In this document: piece by piece, positions 28,289 to 38,833 of the stretch
Position numbering within the stretch: position 1 is the stretch's first letter
Layout of the letters: each line of letters begins with the position of its first letter
Origin: CAZDBA01 sp965224765
GTDB taxonomy: Bacteria; Planctomycetota; Planctomycetia; Pirellulales; Pirellulaceae
Length of the DNA stretch: 64,000 nt
Direction: 5' to 3'
Assembly: GCA_965224765.1 (NCBI GenBank)
Contig: CBDDAC010000043.1
Location: forward strand, 62,001-126,000
Made by a program: the position numbers and the translations under genes
The notes under the pieces: generated by a model
What the model was told of the DNA's origin: nothing
Databases searched by the model: none
Seen by the model: the letters and a program-made list of their open reading frames with translations, nothing else

Positions 28289-28680
28289 CTAAACACAGTA
28301 TCGATGACCAGATCAAACAAGCATTGGCCGTCGAAGACGCAGAGGTTTACGCTCAATTTGCTGAGGAACCGTCATTACTCGCTCAAGGGCTTGAACTGCT
28401 TCATACCCGAAATCGCTGGTTCAACGCCATGATCATTGTGGTCATGATGATATTCCTGGGAATTGGAGTGTATTCACTCTGGATGTTTGCGACCGCAGAA
28501 GGGACAAAAGCTCTGATAGGCTGGGCGATGACGTTTGGTTTCTGCATGGCGGTTGTCGGTATGTTGAAGCTCTGGGCCTGGATGGAGATTGAAAAGAACA
28601 GTACTATCCGCGAGATCAAGCGACTTGAACTTCAGGTCGCAAGATTGACTCAGCGTCTGGATGAATTCCGTAGCCAGTAA
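28285..28680 (+). CDS. DUF6768-like membrane protein (putative sigma partner)
   Basis: 131 residues. The soluble N-terminus DDQIKQALAVEDAEVYAQF is followed by two membrane helices (NAMIIVVMMIFLGIGVYSLW and LIGWAMTFGFCMAVVGMLKL) and a C-terminal heptad-like tail (IREIKRLELQVARLTQRLDE). This matches the small proteins encoded after ECF sigma factors and grouped as DUF6768. The four-base overlap with the sigma gene supports a functional pair; a membrane-bound anti-sigma role is inferred, not shown. Confidence 0.75.
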   Translation: MTKHSIDDQIKQALAVEDAEVYAQFAEEPSLLAQGLELLHTRNRWFNAMIIVVMMIFLGIGVYSLWMFATAEGTKALIGWAMTFGFCMAVVGMLKLWAWMEIEKNSTIREIKRLELQVARLTQRLDEFRSQ

Positions 28681-29516
28681 ATTTCGATGAGTGTCACCAA
28701 CATTTTTTCGACTGTTGTGAGGGAATGCGACGAAATGTGAGGTCGAGATTGGAATTGTCTTTCAAGAGATGCTCTGGTGATTGAAAGATTTTTCATTCAA
28801 GACTCCAGCCGAAAAACGACAAAAATAACCGAGAGGATGGTAGTCGTTATTCACCGGAAGTCGAAACGATCGGAACGCTTGGCAATGGGAATCTCGATAG
28901 GCCTATGGCCACATTGGTATCTGGACCGCCAAGCCCAATAAAAAATTCTGCTAAATGAGCGATGACTCCGTCAGGGTTCCACTGCATGATGAATTTGACG
29001 CCTCGACCAAAGTCGGCCGTGATCAACCATGGAAGGTCCGAGCTAGCGAATTGAATTCTGCCTTTGGGAGAATCTTTCTAGATAGCAATTTCAGGCAGAT
29101 GATGGATGGCAATTCATTTGAAATCACTTATGTCGGCAATTGATTTCCGAGAACTCACGCCCAAATTTAGTCAAGAAACCTTCGGCAGAACAAGACGCCA
29201 GGGAAAAAAAACGGTTCTGATGCCGATAAAAACGGCCGTCGAAGTTTGCATCGATTGCATTCAACCTTGAAAAGTCCAAGCCGTTTCCATTGAGATTCTT
29301 CTTCGTTTAAATTCTTTGGAAAACCTAAACCAGTTGAGAGGTTTGGGAGTACGGTTGGCTAGATGCAACTACTCTATCGGAGTCGCGGGGCCATTTGCGC
29401 CACCGCCCGAGCATCTGTTTCCGATGATTTTTGCTGTCAAATAGGTTTTGATCTCTCATCGCTCCACTTTTGCGTTTCTGAGCGGTCGATACTTGTTGGA
29501 TAATGGAGAAGTATAA
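28681..29516. other. Intergenic region, no supported gene
   Basis: About 835 bp. A 62-codon ORF at 28955-29143 (SDDSVRVPLHDEFDASTK) lacks a ribosome site and homology that I can see, and the opposite strand reads equally well over short stretches. No repeat family of this window occurs here. Confidence 0.4.
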
Positions 29517-32500
29517 ATGAACGACTTTCGCACTTTTGCTTTATCAGGATTTGTAGCGATTGCCATGTCTGCATTGCTAAACTTCCAACACATGTTGCAA
29601 ACTGAAGAAAAGAATGGCGAGGGCAATTTCCCTACGTCAAACAAGACTCAGCTTCTTGATATTGAACGAAAGTCGAGTGAAAAAGTAGCCGCTTTGGTCG
29701 GAGAGCACAAATCAGCAGATGACTACGCGAACCGTCACGAAACCATTGAACGGCAAGAGCGACAATCCTCGAAACAAGACACACAATACTCGTTCGGAGA
29801 CTACGAGTTTGTAGAACACATGATCCCAATGCGGGATGGTGTCAGGTTGAAGACCTACATCGCAATGCCCAAAAATCCAAAAGAGCCATTGCCGTTTCTC
29901 ATGGTCCGCACTCCTTACGGTGCCGGCAACGATTTAACGGTTCTTTTCTTGGCATATCAGCATTTTGTGACGGAGGGATACATTTTCGTCTACCAGGACA
30001 TTCGCGGGCGATACGATTCCGAAGGCGAGTTCAAGTTGATTCGTTGTCCTGTGGACAAATCGGATGCGACCTTAGTCGACGAGGGGACAGACGCCAACGA
30101 TACCGTCAAATGGCTGCTGGAAAACATTGGAAACAACAACGGAAACGTCGGCGTGCACGGAATCTCCTATGGTGGATGGACTGCAATGCAGACGATGATT
30201 GATCCGCATCCAGCGATAAAAGCTGTTTCCCCTCAAGCCTCGCCAGGGGACCTTTTTCTTGGCGATGACATTGGGCACAACGGCGCCTTTCGTCTAGCTC
30301 CAAGTTTTGGTTACGCGGCGATGATGGAGCCTGGAAAAAGAGTGAAGCCATACCGATTTGATCAAAAAGACGCGTTTGAGTTTTACTTGGATCTGGGCCC
30401 CTTATCCAACGCGAATAGCAAGTACCTGAAAGGGAAAAGTCCCTCATGGAATGACTTCATGGCCCACCCCAACTACGATCAGTTCTGGAAAAAACGCAAT
30501 GTCAATGGTTATCTAGATGAGTGCAAGGTCCCTGCATTGCATGTCGCCGGCTGGTGGGACGCTGAAGATCTTAATGGCCCGTTGAATATCTATGACCACC
30601 TTGAAACCGACGACTCCAACAATAGAAACTTCTTGGTAGTTGGCCCTTGGGGTCACGGCGATTGGGCTCATATCGAAGGTGATTCGCAATGGGAAATCGA
30701 TTTCGGATCCAATACGTGCCTGTATTACAAGAACAAAGTCGAAGCCCCCTGGTTTGCCTACCATCTCAAAGGCAAAGGCGAATTGAAACAGCCAGAAGCG
30801 TTGACGTTTCAAACGGGCTCAAATCAATGGGAATCTCATGACCAGTGGCCGCCCACTAACGTCACACATCGCAATCTCTATTTTTGCGAATCGGGAAAGC
30901 TGTCATTTGAAAAACCAAAAAGCGACTCCAAAACCACCTTTGATGATTACGTTTCTGATCCTGCCAAGCCTATACCGTATACCAAACGACCGATTCAGGG
31001 ATTTTGGCAAGGTGCTCAGGCGTATTGGAAATTCGAAGATCAGCGATTTGTGCATCTGCGCCCCGATGTGCTCAGTTGGGAAACGGAACCTTTGGAAGAT
31101 GATCTGGTTGTTACGGGGAAAATTATCGCGCAGCTTTTTGCAGCGACCACCGGAAGCGATGCGGACTGGGTCGTGAAGGTGATTGACGTACATCCGGAAA
31201 AATACCGCGCAAACCCATCTCGGTCTGGCTATCAGTTGATGATAGCTGACGAAGTTTTGAGGGCGAAGTATCGAAACAGTTTTGAAACGCCCGAGCCCGT
31301 TCCACCCAACGAAGTTGTGCACTACACAATTGACCTCAATAGCCGCAATCACTGTTTCCGAAAAGGGCATCGGATAATGATTCAGGTGCAAAGCACTTGG
31401 TTCCCGCTGTATGACCGAAACCCTCAAACATTTGTCGACATTCCCAAGGCTTTGGAAAGCGACTATCGACGCGCCACGCACAAGATCTTTCGCTCTGGTG
31501 AGAGTGCATCGCATGTTGTGTTACCCATTGTCGATGCGATTTCAAACCTGAACTCGAACGCCCAAGCTCAAGAAGCGAGTCCCAAAATCGAGATTAAGTT
31601 GTCGACCGACTTGTTTGACGCACCCGTTGCAATCAAGGTTGGTGGCAAACCGTTCAATTCCGAAAGGACGATCCAATACCCCTCACCAGCGTTGATTGAT
31701 ATCGACAATGACGGCGAATTGGAATTGGTGGTTGGAAGTCTAGTTGGGACTTTAACCGTTCTTGAAAATGAGGCCCTGGAAGGCGAACCTCTCTGGAATT
31801 CTCCCGAGTTATTGAAGTCCGCAGGCAAAACTATTGAGCTACCCAACTGGTGATGTGTTGGCATGTCTCCACAGTTAGTGGATCTAGATGCTGATGGACA
31901 CAATGATTTGGTGATGGGTGTCTTTGCCGGTACGGCAATGTTGGTCCGTGGCAGCAGCGACGGCTTCAATAAGCCTGAACCGATTCTTGACAACCAGGGT
32001 CGCCCCGTTGTCATCTCGGAGTACATGGATGAGAAAGTGGGCACCTTTATCGATATTGATTGCAGCCCTGAAAACGAAGAACATCCCACCGGCCAATGCA
32101 CGTCTGTTGCCGCAGTCGACTGGGACAACGATGGCGACATGGATTTGCTGCTGGGTGGCTATGAAGGTGATTTGTACTTGCGAAAAAACGAAGGCACCGC
32201 AAGCAAGCCTGTTTTTGCCAGTACCAACATTCGTGTCAAGGCTGGCGACGGATTCCTCCACGTGTCAGGCGGCATGGCAACTCCACGTTTGGCGGATTGG
32301 AATAAGGATGGTTTGTTTGATCTGATTTGTGGAGGCGTCGATGGAGGTGTTTACTATTTCCAAAACAGGGGAACCCAAGGCCAGCCGATTTTTGCAGCTG
32401 CTAAGTGCTGGATAGAGCCGATCCACAAAAACAATGTCAAAGACGAACAGCCCCTCAACCCGGAATCCGCAATTCATGTTGAAGTCACGGACATGAGTAT

Positions 32501-32519
32501 CGCCGGCTGTTGCCATTAA
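29517..32519 (+). CDS. S15/CocE-type hydrolase with FG-GAP repeats, in-frame UGA at codon 779
   Basis: ATG 29517 follows GGAGAAGTATAA. If UGA 31851-31853 is read through, the product has 1000 residues; otherwise 778. A hydrophobic N-terminal segment is followed by the X-Pro dipeptidyl-peptidase/CocE hydrolase fold: MPMRDGVRLKTYIAMP-like opening (IPMRDGVRLKTYIAMP here), YQDIRGRYDSEGEF, nucleophile GISYGGW (Ser217), VGPWGHGDW, then the jelly-roll domain with HCFRKGHRIMIQVQSTWFP. From about residue 715 come FG-GAP/VCBS repeats with calcium loops (DIDNDGELEL, DLDADGHNDL, DWDNDGDMDL, DWNKDGLFDL). The UGA falls between the first two repeats, after PNW and before CVGMSPQ. It is exported and probably cleaves esters or amides outside the cytoplasm. 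Confidence 0.85.
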
Positions 32520-33121
32520 CTCCAATTGGGAATCGAACTGAATTGCGAAAACCGGATCTCGTGAAGATTCAAAATGCGGTCGAATTCCCGCATGCCATAG
32601 CGATTCGACATTTCACGTAGGGGACGTTTGGGAGTACGTTCAATTTTGTGAACGAATTAATTCGAAAATCATTGATCGAAATGCCGTCCCAACGACGCGT
32701 ATCTGTACTAGTAAGCTATGCCGACTTCTTTTCGGCGAGGCTGGCAGTGCCGGCCCTTCGTTTTGAGTCCTTGAGTCGGTGACTTTCGCCTTTGGTTTCG
32801 ATAATATGACAACGGTTTGTCAATCGATCGAGTGCTGCTCCGATGAGCCGATGGTTGCCAGGGACTTCAGCTAATTCTCAAACGGTAAATGTGTGGTCAC
32901 GACGATTCGCTTTCTGATTCAGGAGTTTCCCAATCTCTTGCGCCAAGACTTTTCAATTCCTCTACCAAAATGTCCGTTGACACTCGATAGTCATACTTCT
33001 AAAAATCGCATTCTTCAAAAACAAATCATATTATTCTCGACTGGCAAGTCAGATCGTTGGGAATATGAATGCGGGAACGCCAAGTCAGTAGAAACGTCTA
33101 GAACTCATCAGGAGTATTCCA
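32520..33121. other. Intergenic region with IstB remnant
   Basis: 600 bp. Apart from the IstB tail at 32716-32890 nothing coding was seen. The last 60 bp carry the ribosome site of the lipoprotein gene (CAGGAG). Confidence 0.5.
32716..32890 (-). pseudogene. IstB (IS21 helper ATPase) C-terminal remnant
   Basis: The minus strand reads ELAEVPGNHRLIGAALDRLT, then NRCHIIETKGESHRLKDSK, the C-terminal helix-strand of IstB-type ATPases (xxLIxAxxDRLxxxxHIxxxxGESxR). A TGA interrupts the frame just before ELAEV, and the Walker motifs are absent. No IstA or IS end was found nearby. Confidence 0.65.
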
Positions 33122-33469
33122 ATGAGCAAGTTGATATTTATTTTAGTTGCAATTTTGAGTGTTTTAGCGTGTGGAGGTTGCGCTCGTTACGTAATGCAAA
33201 GTGCCGATCAGGGAGTTGTCGCGATTCCCATGAACACAAATATCTGGCCCTTTGCCTATCGAGACGAAGCACATAAAATGATGATAGAGCATTTTCCCGA
33301 AGGTTACATCGTCGAGCAAGAGCGAGAGGCCGTTGTTGGGCAAACCACACAATTCGATGAAGTTGTCGACGGATTTGGGGTTGCTACGACTAACCATGAC
33401 CGAGAGTGGCAGATCCACTACCGAAGTAAACAATCGTCTTCAAACGATCTTGGTCCATCCAACAAGTAA
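33122..33469 (+). CDS. Small lipoprotein
   Basis: 115 residues. MSKLIFILVAILSVLACGGC is a lipoprotein signal with lipobox ACGGC (Cys20 lipidated). The mature part is short and polar (YVMQSADQGVVAIPMNTNIW, then an EHFPEGYIVEQEREAVVG segment) and family-less to my reading. ATG 33122 is preceded by CAGGAGTATTCCA. It is probably anchored in the outer or inner membrane facing the periplasm. Isolated gene. Confidence 0.75.
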   Translation: MSKLIFILVAILSVLACGGCARYVMQSADQGVVAIPMNTNIWPFAYRDEAHKMMIEHFPEGYIVEQEREAVVGQTTQFDEVVDGFGVATTNHDREWQIHYRSKQSSSNDLGPSNK

Positions 33470-34198
33470 CTTTCACATGTCAAACGGCACGCCGATTTTT
33501 ACTTAGGAAGCGGAGCCTCTAGTCTGGATCCGTGCCCAAAGCAGGGATTAAAAGTCAGGAGCCGAAACGAGAACGGCTATGGTCGAGACTTCCAAGACAG
33601 CTGACTGAATCAAGCACCAATGGATTTTGGCGACTCGAGTTGAGGCTTTCTTGATTGGGTTTGGAAGACGCACACTTGGGTGGCGGTCTGCTTGCTACAG
33701 TTCAGCTATCGCAAGTGCCAAAGTGTGGGACCGTGATCGAACCGATACTGAATGGTATCTGGTAGTTGGTGAGAAAGGCGACACGCAACGTAGGTTGCCT
33801 TACTCGAATCCACCCCTCCAATTCTCATATGGTTTGAAGTATCCGGCATTGGCTTTGACGATCCAAGTCACCCGATATTTAAACCACTCGAAAATGATCG
33901 TGTGACTGTCAAACGCAAACCGATGAGCCAGCGGGGAATCCGCCTCAATGTTTGGCTTGCTCGGAATGCGTTCCAACGCCAGCGTTTCAATTCTTTCTGA
34001 TAACTTGAAACCCATAGACACGATGGAAGTATATCTTTGAGTGGGTTTTTGCCATCCGACTCGCTTCCAGCCTATCAATAGCTGCTCATTATTCAAATTC
34101 AACGGTAATGGAGAATGCTTCGCAACTCATTACCTCACGGTTTGATTTACCCGGAGCCCGAACAAGTAATTCAACTCAAAGATATTTCGAGAAGAAAC
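33470..34198. other. Intergenic region with ambiguous ORFs on both strands
   Basis: About 730 bp. The plus strand at 33700-33900 (SAKVWDRDRTDTEWYLVV) and the minus strand at 33800-34080 (PTQRYTSIVSMGFKLSERIE) both read protein-like for short stretches, but neither has an ATG with a ribosome site at a sensible place. One may be a decayed gene. Confidence 0.4.
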
Positions 34199-35209
34199 AT
34201 GAAAGCAAAACATTTTTATCATTCATTGACTCTGGCAATTCTGTTTGCCACATCGTGTCTTTTTAGTCCCGCCTCAGTAAATGCACAGGCCGATCTGACA
34301 GACGAGGATCGCGCCACCATACTATTTGACGTTCGCTTGAGCAGAATGCGTGACGGCGAATTCATGAAGGGATTAGAGGACCTAGTCGACGGTTTACCAA
34401 ATATTTCTGATCAAATCGGAATTGACCTGAACTCCGTTGAACGTGTTTTCGGCGCTGCATCGCTGCCGGAGTCCATAGAAGAATTTAGCGAACAAGAAAT
34501 ACCAGAAAGCGTTCAGTTTTTCTTGCGTGTCGAAATGGCGGATGCGGAGAGTGCAAAAGATTTATTAGATACGATGGGAGGTGAAGAGGTTGAACTGAAT
34601 GGCAAAACTTATCGATCTCCGCAAAAGGGGACGTACTCTCACTTGCTCGAAAATTCAAACACCGTTGAGATCGCAACTGAAAAATATCTCGAACAAACGA
34701 CACTTCACCTGTTTTCCAAAGGTCTTTTTCTGGCCTCCAAAAAGACACCTGGCGTCGGAGTTCATATCGTTGCGGACTTGGCCTCAGAAAGCGAGCTAGT
34801 CGCACAGGTAATTGAAGCGGCCAAAGCCGATAGTTCCCCCATGGTGGCGCCGATACTGGATTTGATCGTCAACGCCAGTGATTTGAGTATTTCTATCGAC
34901 CTCGATGGAGATAACCTGTTGTCGATCGTAGCGACTGGAAACAACGAAAGCGATGCGGAAGAGCTCCGTGGTGGTTTGGACAAGTTGCTGGGCATTGCAA
35001 AAAATTCTGGTGCACCACTGGTGAACGAGTTCCTGGATCCCAATACGGCTGAAATGGCCGACAACTTTCTCGAGTCGCTTGAAGCAATCCGTGACGGTTT
35101 GAAAGTTCGTGTCGATATCCCTCACCCAGATGGATTTGATGACGCAATTCGAGACGCTCTGGAAATGATTCCAATGCTGATGGGCGGAGGTTTTGGCCCC
35201 GGTTTTTAG
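34199..35209 (+). CDS. Secreted protein of unknown function
   Basis: 336 residues from ATG 34199, chosen because the signal peptide (HFYHSLTLAILFATSCLFSP, cleavage near VNAQ) begins there; the ORF is open 84 bp further upstream. The mature protein is acidic, with repeated helical segments (RMRDGEFMKGLEDLVDGLP, FFLRVEMADAESAKDLLDTM, LVAQVIEAAKADSSPMVAPI) and a short glycine-rich end (MGGGFGPGF). I recognise no catalytic motif. A strong terminator follows 27 bp after the stop. Periplasmic or surface location is inferred from the signal. Confidence 0.7.
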   Translation: MKAKHFYHSLTLAILFATSCLFSPASVNAQADLTDEDRATILFDVRLSRMRDGEFMKGLEDLVDGLPNISDQIGIDLNSVERVFGAASLPESIEEFSEQEIPESVQFFLRVEMADAESAKDLLDTMGGEEVELNGKTYRSPQKGTYSHLLENSNTVEIATEKYLEQTTLHLFSKGLFLASKKTPGVGVHIVADLASESELVAQVIEAAKADSSPMVAPILDLIVNASDLSISIDLDGDNLLSIVATGNNESDAEELRGGLDKLLGIAKNSGAPLVNEFLDPNTAEMADNFLESLEAIRDGLKVRVDIPHPDGFDDAIRDALEMIPMLMGGGFGPGF

Positions 35210-35236
35210 TCGCGACCAAAAACACAGCTCGTACAG

Positions 35237-35267
35237 GCTTTCGGTTTTTACCGAAAGCTTTTTTTAT
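35237..35267 (+). terminator. Rho-independent terminator
   Basis: The 8-bp stem GCTTTCGG / CCGAAAGC with loop TTTTTA is followed by a run of seven T's. Ends the transcript of the secreted protein at 34199. Confidence 0.9.
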
Positions 35268-35423
35268 GCAGTGCGCACTCTGGTGCGTCAGGCTAAGTGC
35301 AGTCGATTAACATTCAATCAAAGTGCAGTCGGGCGAACTGGAAAAATCAAGCGGACTCGATTTCCTGACTCGTCTGGCCATTTACGATATAGATGGTGGT
35401 TTCGAGACGAAAGATTACGATAG

Positions 35424-35448
35424 GTTTCGGCGGGAGCCTCAACCTCCC
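35424..35448 (-). repeat. GGGAGGTTGAGGCTCC-type repeat, copy 2
   Basis: Minus-strand orientation, variant GCTCCCGCCGAAAC. Lies between the terminator and the convergent three-domain gene. Confidence 0.85.
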
Positions 35449-35482
35449 ATCGAAGAATCGACAAGTTGCGGGTGTCTGATAC

Positions 35483-38071
35483 TCAGCGAGTCGTTTTATC
35501 GATTTCGAAATCCGTGACGACGGGATAGTGGTCGGAAATTTGATTCACGGCTCCTTCGGTGGGAATCATCGTATCAAGAATTTGCTGGGAAAGATTTGGG
35601 GTTACCAGGATAAAGTCGACCCGTTGCCCAGACTTCACTGACGTTTTCTTGTCTCCCCAAATTCCGGTTGGCAACGTCAGTCGCTTTTCCTTCGTAAATG
35701 GAACCTGCAATCGGGCTGAATCGACCAGCCCTGAACTCAGGAATTTGCCAATGACTGAATAATCGGGATTTCCTTGGTCCAGGTTCTGAACGTGTTCGTG
35801 GATCTTGTCCTGCTCCTGCAGTTTCACGGTCAGAGATTCGTCCTTCACCAGCAACGCTCTGTCTTCAGAAGTGAACGCATTGAAGTCACCTAAAACGATG
35901 ACTTTCGAGCCGTCATTGATCAAGGGCAGGATCTCACTGAGGAGTACCTCTGTTTCTTGTCTCCGTTTCTTAAACTTGAATGGAGAAAGGTGAACGACAA
36001 AATAGTGAATGCCGTCGATGCGCACGTGAAGATATCCGTGATGCATATCCTCGATGCGTTTGGTAACGACCTCTAAGGGCCTGCGTGACGTGATTCCGAC
36101 GGAGAAACCGCTTGCCTTTAAAAGGCAACTATGTTCGTGGCCCCACGCCGACGAAAGTTCACTCAGTTTTTCCGGTTGGATATTTGTAAGTTCCTGCAGC
36201 GCCACAACATCGGGTACCATAGAACGGACCCAGAGTTTGCCTTGCTCAATCTGTTTCTGGTGATCAAAAACGTAAAAAGTATTGTAGGTGATGACTCGAA
36301 AGCTCTGGGAGGATGTGTTCTTGGCCACATGCATCAATTGATGTGCTCGCTTGGCATACTCGTCACCCAGCTTCAATACACCATTGCTGGAAAGATGGGC
36401 GAAGTCGCCGTCGCGAAAACCGTTCTTGACGTCGCCATGAACTTCAAAGTCCGCCGACTCGACCACATGCGCACCCGACATTGCATCTTTGTGTCCTGAT
36501 GATTGATCGACGTGGGTTTGAGCCTCGATAATCAAATCGTTGAACTGGTAGGCGGGCACCTCGTCCAAAGTTGTATCATGGACTTTCCCGTAAATAAAAG
36601 GCAAGTTCTCAACATCAAACTCTTGCCGGATACGGTGGATCAACGTGCGAAGATTCTTTCGGTAACTGTTCGCCGCTGCCTCAGATTTCGAGTCCTTTTC
36701 TCCCTGCTGCCAAAACATGGCTCGAAGACGAATCTTGCAACGACCATTTTCCTCAGCCAGCGATTGAAGCCCGCTGTTGACCGTTGCCACGAACTTTTTG
36801 TACTCAATGCCATATGTGTCCACTTGTCCAAAAATTCCAGGCGCCCAATCGTTGGGAAGATCCGTTCCGCCTGTGGCATGTTTTATGATGGCAATTCTGG
36901 TGTCTGGATTGAGTGTTGAGAACTTGTATCCGAAACTGATTTCAGGTCCGAAATGTGAATTATTGAATCCGCTGGGATGGTTTTCGACCCACCTGCTTGC
37001 TTGTCCGGCAATCGCCGCCGAGTGAAAAATCTGAACCGTGGGTTGCGGCAAAATTTCTTCAGGTAGATCCTCAACGCGGCCTGCGCCTTGCATATTGGAC
37101 TGGCCGGCCATTAAGAAAACATCAATCACAGGATTCGGCTTGTTTCGAATCTCGCGACTGCTAATTTGAGGCTTTACGACATCCTTGATATCTGCATTTT
37201 TTCCATTCTCGAAGTAGCCCGCGTCCTCCGGTGTTCCGTCAGTCCAACGACTGGTGCTTTCTTCGATCGTGACGGTACCGGCAGCCGGGTCGACTACCAA
37301 GGTCGTGAACAATGGGTCTTTGTATTCTGCCAATCTGACTTGGCCACCTAGCCAATAATAGGAGGCCGAGTTGATATGCACGTAATTGATGCCGTCGACG
37401 ACAACGTGTTGATCAAGGTGACTGTGCCCATTGATGCAAACAAGCACTTTGTCACGGTAACCCGAGAGGATTCGTTGCATTTGCTCTGCGTTGTCTACAG
37501 CAAATTTTCCTGCCAGCGGTTGATGACTGACAACGAGAATTGGCAACTCTGAGGATTCAAGTTCACATTCGAACCACTCCCGTTGTTTCTCGCCAACGTA
37601 AGAGTGATAACCGCCATGGGAATCGTAGCTGGGTGAGCCGTGATCATTTCCGTCAAGCACAATGATCTTGAGGCCGTTTAATTCCTGCGTGTAGTAGTAG
37701 TGCGGAATTCCCCAGGATTCTTTGGCGTCATCTCGGGTTAAGCCGAGGTCAAGTTCGTGATTGCCAATCGCGTGGATCACATTTTTGTTCGAGCGATTGA
37801 TTTTGTCCACAAACGCCTGATGCCCGGCATTTGGATAGGCAAAGTCGCCCAACTGAATCAGACCGTCGGGATCCACCTCGGACATGTCATCCAGAAACGC
37901 TTGGAGGCGATCTTCTGCTTTGGGGACAAAGCCAATGTGAATGTCAGCGATCACGCCCAGTTTTATTTCACTTATCGGATACCTGAAGCGAATTCGTCGT
38001 GGCGTTCCAACGGCGAGTGCGGCTGCCGAAAAGCACAGCGACTTGAGTACAGTTCTTCTGGAAGGATTCAT
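35483..38071 (-). CDS. Three-domain exported protein: metallophosphoesterase + SASA esterase + endo/exonuclease/phosphatase
   Basis: 862 residues from ATG 38071, selected because MNPSRRTVLKSLCFSAAALA is a twin-arginine-like signal; the ORF is open further upstream. Residues about 30-300: calcineurin-type phosphoesterase (VIADIHIG, IQLGDFA, AIGNHELD, VVSHQPLAG, INGHSHLD). About 315-570: sialate-O-acetylesterase/SGNH domain (FLMAGQSNMQGAG, with Ser nucleophile, and IKHATGGTDL). About 590-855: EEP nuclease/phosphatase (FRVITYNTF, VVALQELT, VVHLSPFK, VLGDFNAF, ISDHYPVVTDF). All three sets of active-site residues look complete. It could remove phosphate and acetyl groups from a modified polymer or nucleic acid outside the cell. 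It starts back-to-back with a lipoprotein gene. Confidence 0.88.
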   Translation of the reverse strand: MNPSRRTVLKSLCFSAAALAVGTPRRIRFRYPISEIKLGVIADIHIGFVPKAEDRLQAFLDDMSEVDPDGLIQLGDFAYPNAGHQAFVDKINRSNKNVIHAIGNHELDLGLTRDDAKESWGIPHYYYTQELNGLKIIVLDGNDHGSPSYDSHGGYHSYVGEKQREWFECELESSELPILVVSHQPLAGKFAVDNAEQMQRILSGYRDKVLVCINGHSHLDQHVVVDGINYVHINSASYYWLGGQVRLAEYKDPLFTTLVVDPAAGTVTIEESTSRWTDGTPEDAGYFENGKNADIKDVVKPQISSREIRNKPNPVIDVFLMAGQSNMQGAGRVEDLPEEILPQPTVQIFHSAAIAGQASRWVENHPSGFNNSHFGPEISFGYKFSTLNPDTRIAIIKHATGGTDLPNDWAPGIFGQVDTYGIEYKKFVATVNSGLQSLAEENGRCKIRLRAMFWQQGEKDSKSEAAANSYRKNLRTLIHRIRQEFDVENLPFIYGKVHDTTLDEVPAYQFNDLIIEAQTHVDQSSGHKDAMSGAHVVESADFEVHGDVKNGFRDGDFAHLSSNGVLKLGDEYAKRAHQLMHVAKNTSSQSFRVITYNTFYVFDHQKQIEQGKLWVRSMVPDVVALQELTNIQPEKLSELSSAWGHEHSCLLKASGFSVGITSRRPLEVVTKRIEDMHHGYLHVRIDGIHYFVVHLSPFKFKKRRQETEVLLSEILPLINDGSKVIVLGDFNAFTSEDRALLVKDESLTVKLQEQDKIHEHVQNLDQGNPDYSVIGKFLSSGLVDSARLQVPFTKEKRLTLPTGIWGDKKTSVKSGQRVDFILVTPNLSQQILDTMIPTEGAVNQISDHYPVVTDFEIDKTTR

Positions 38072-38330
38072 TGGTTGTCCAACGTGACTAATTCCGGTAT
38101 GTGTTTCAAAACGTCGTTCGTTGCGTCTACCGCGAGTCCGGACCGGATTGCCCTGGTCGCAAGATTTGGGTTGAGGACCATCTTTGATGTTCGTGCAGTC
38201 AATAGCTTCGTATGAAAATAACATGTTTGCGGACGAGTTGCGAATTGAATGGTTGTCAATGACCACTAATTTGTATATGATCGTTTTTCGTCACTGGAGA
38301 CCCGCCCACGGAAAAAAAGGACCGATTCCT

Positions 38331-38774
38331 ATGAAGTCGCTTTACGTTTTACTCACAGTTTTGTTTTGTGTTTCTTTTATCGGTTGTGGGCTAGGTAATT
38401 CGTCCTCCGATTCGTCACAGCGAAACTCCAAGCAGGTTGATTCCTCGCGATCGCCTTTGGAAGTTGTCAATGAACGGATGGACGCTTACAACCGCCACGA
38501 TATTGAATCGTTTATGGACAACTACGATGAAAGAATCGAAGTTTTTACGTATCTGGGCAAGTCATTGGGCAAGGGAAAGAAGCACCTTCGCAGTATTTTC
38601 GAACCCATGTTTCAGGAAGGTGTCGTCCAAGTTGAAATCCATCATCAGATTGCCAAAGACGGTTTTGTTGTGAACCATGAAACCGTAAAAAATGGTGACG
38701 AGGCTACTGAATACGTCTCAATCTATGAAGTTAGAGATGGTTTGATACGAAGCGTTAGTTTCGTCAGGGATTAA
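38331..38774 (+). CDS. NTF2/SnoaL-like lipoprotein
   Basis: 147 residues from ATG 38331. The signal MKSLYVLLTVLFCVSFIGCG has a lipobox (FIGC, Cys19). After a Ser-rich linker comes an NTF2-like domain: VVNERMDAYNRHDIESFMDN, YDERIEVFTYLGKSLGKGKK, and strands IHHQIAKDGFVVNHETVK and EYVSIYEVRDGLIRSVSFV. This is the ketosteroid-isomerase-like protein shape used for small-ligand binding. It sits 260 bp from the divergent three-domain gene and may share its promoter region. Confidence 0.8.
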   Translation: MKSLYVLLTVLFCVSFIGCGLGNSSSDSSQRNSKQVDSSRSPLEVVNERMDAYNRHDIESFMDNYDERIEVFTYLGKSLGKGKKHLRSIFEPMFQEGVVQVEIHHQIAKDGFVVNHETVKNGDEATEYVSIYEVRDGLIRSVSFVRD

Positions 38775-38833
38775 CTGGCAGCGAATGTCCATTAACGAAT
38801 TGGGCTGGCGGGTTCCGATGGGACTCTAGCAGG

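Noticed and set aside
30903..31514. 203-codon minus-strand ORF inside the S15 hydrolase
   Set aside because: Shadow of a well-supported coding frame with conserved motifs on the plus strand.
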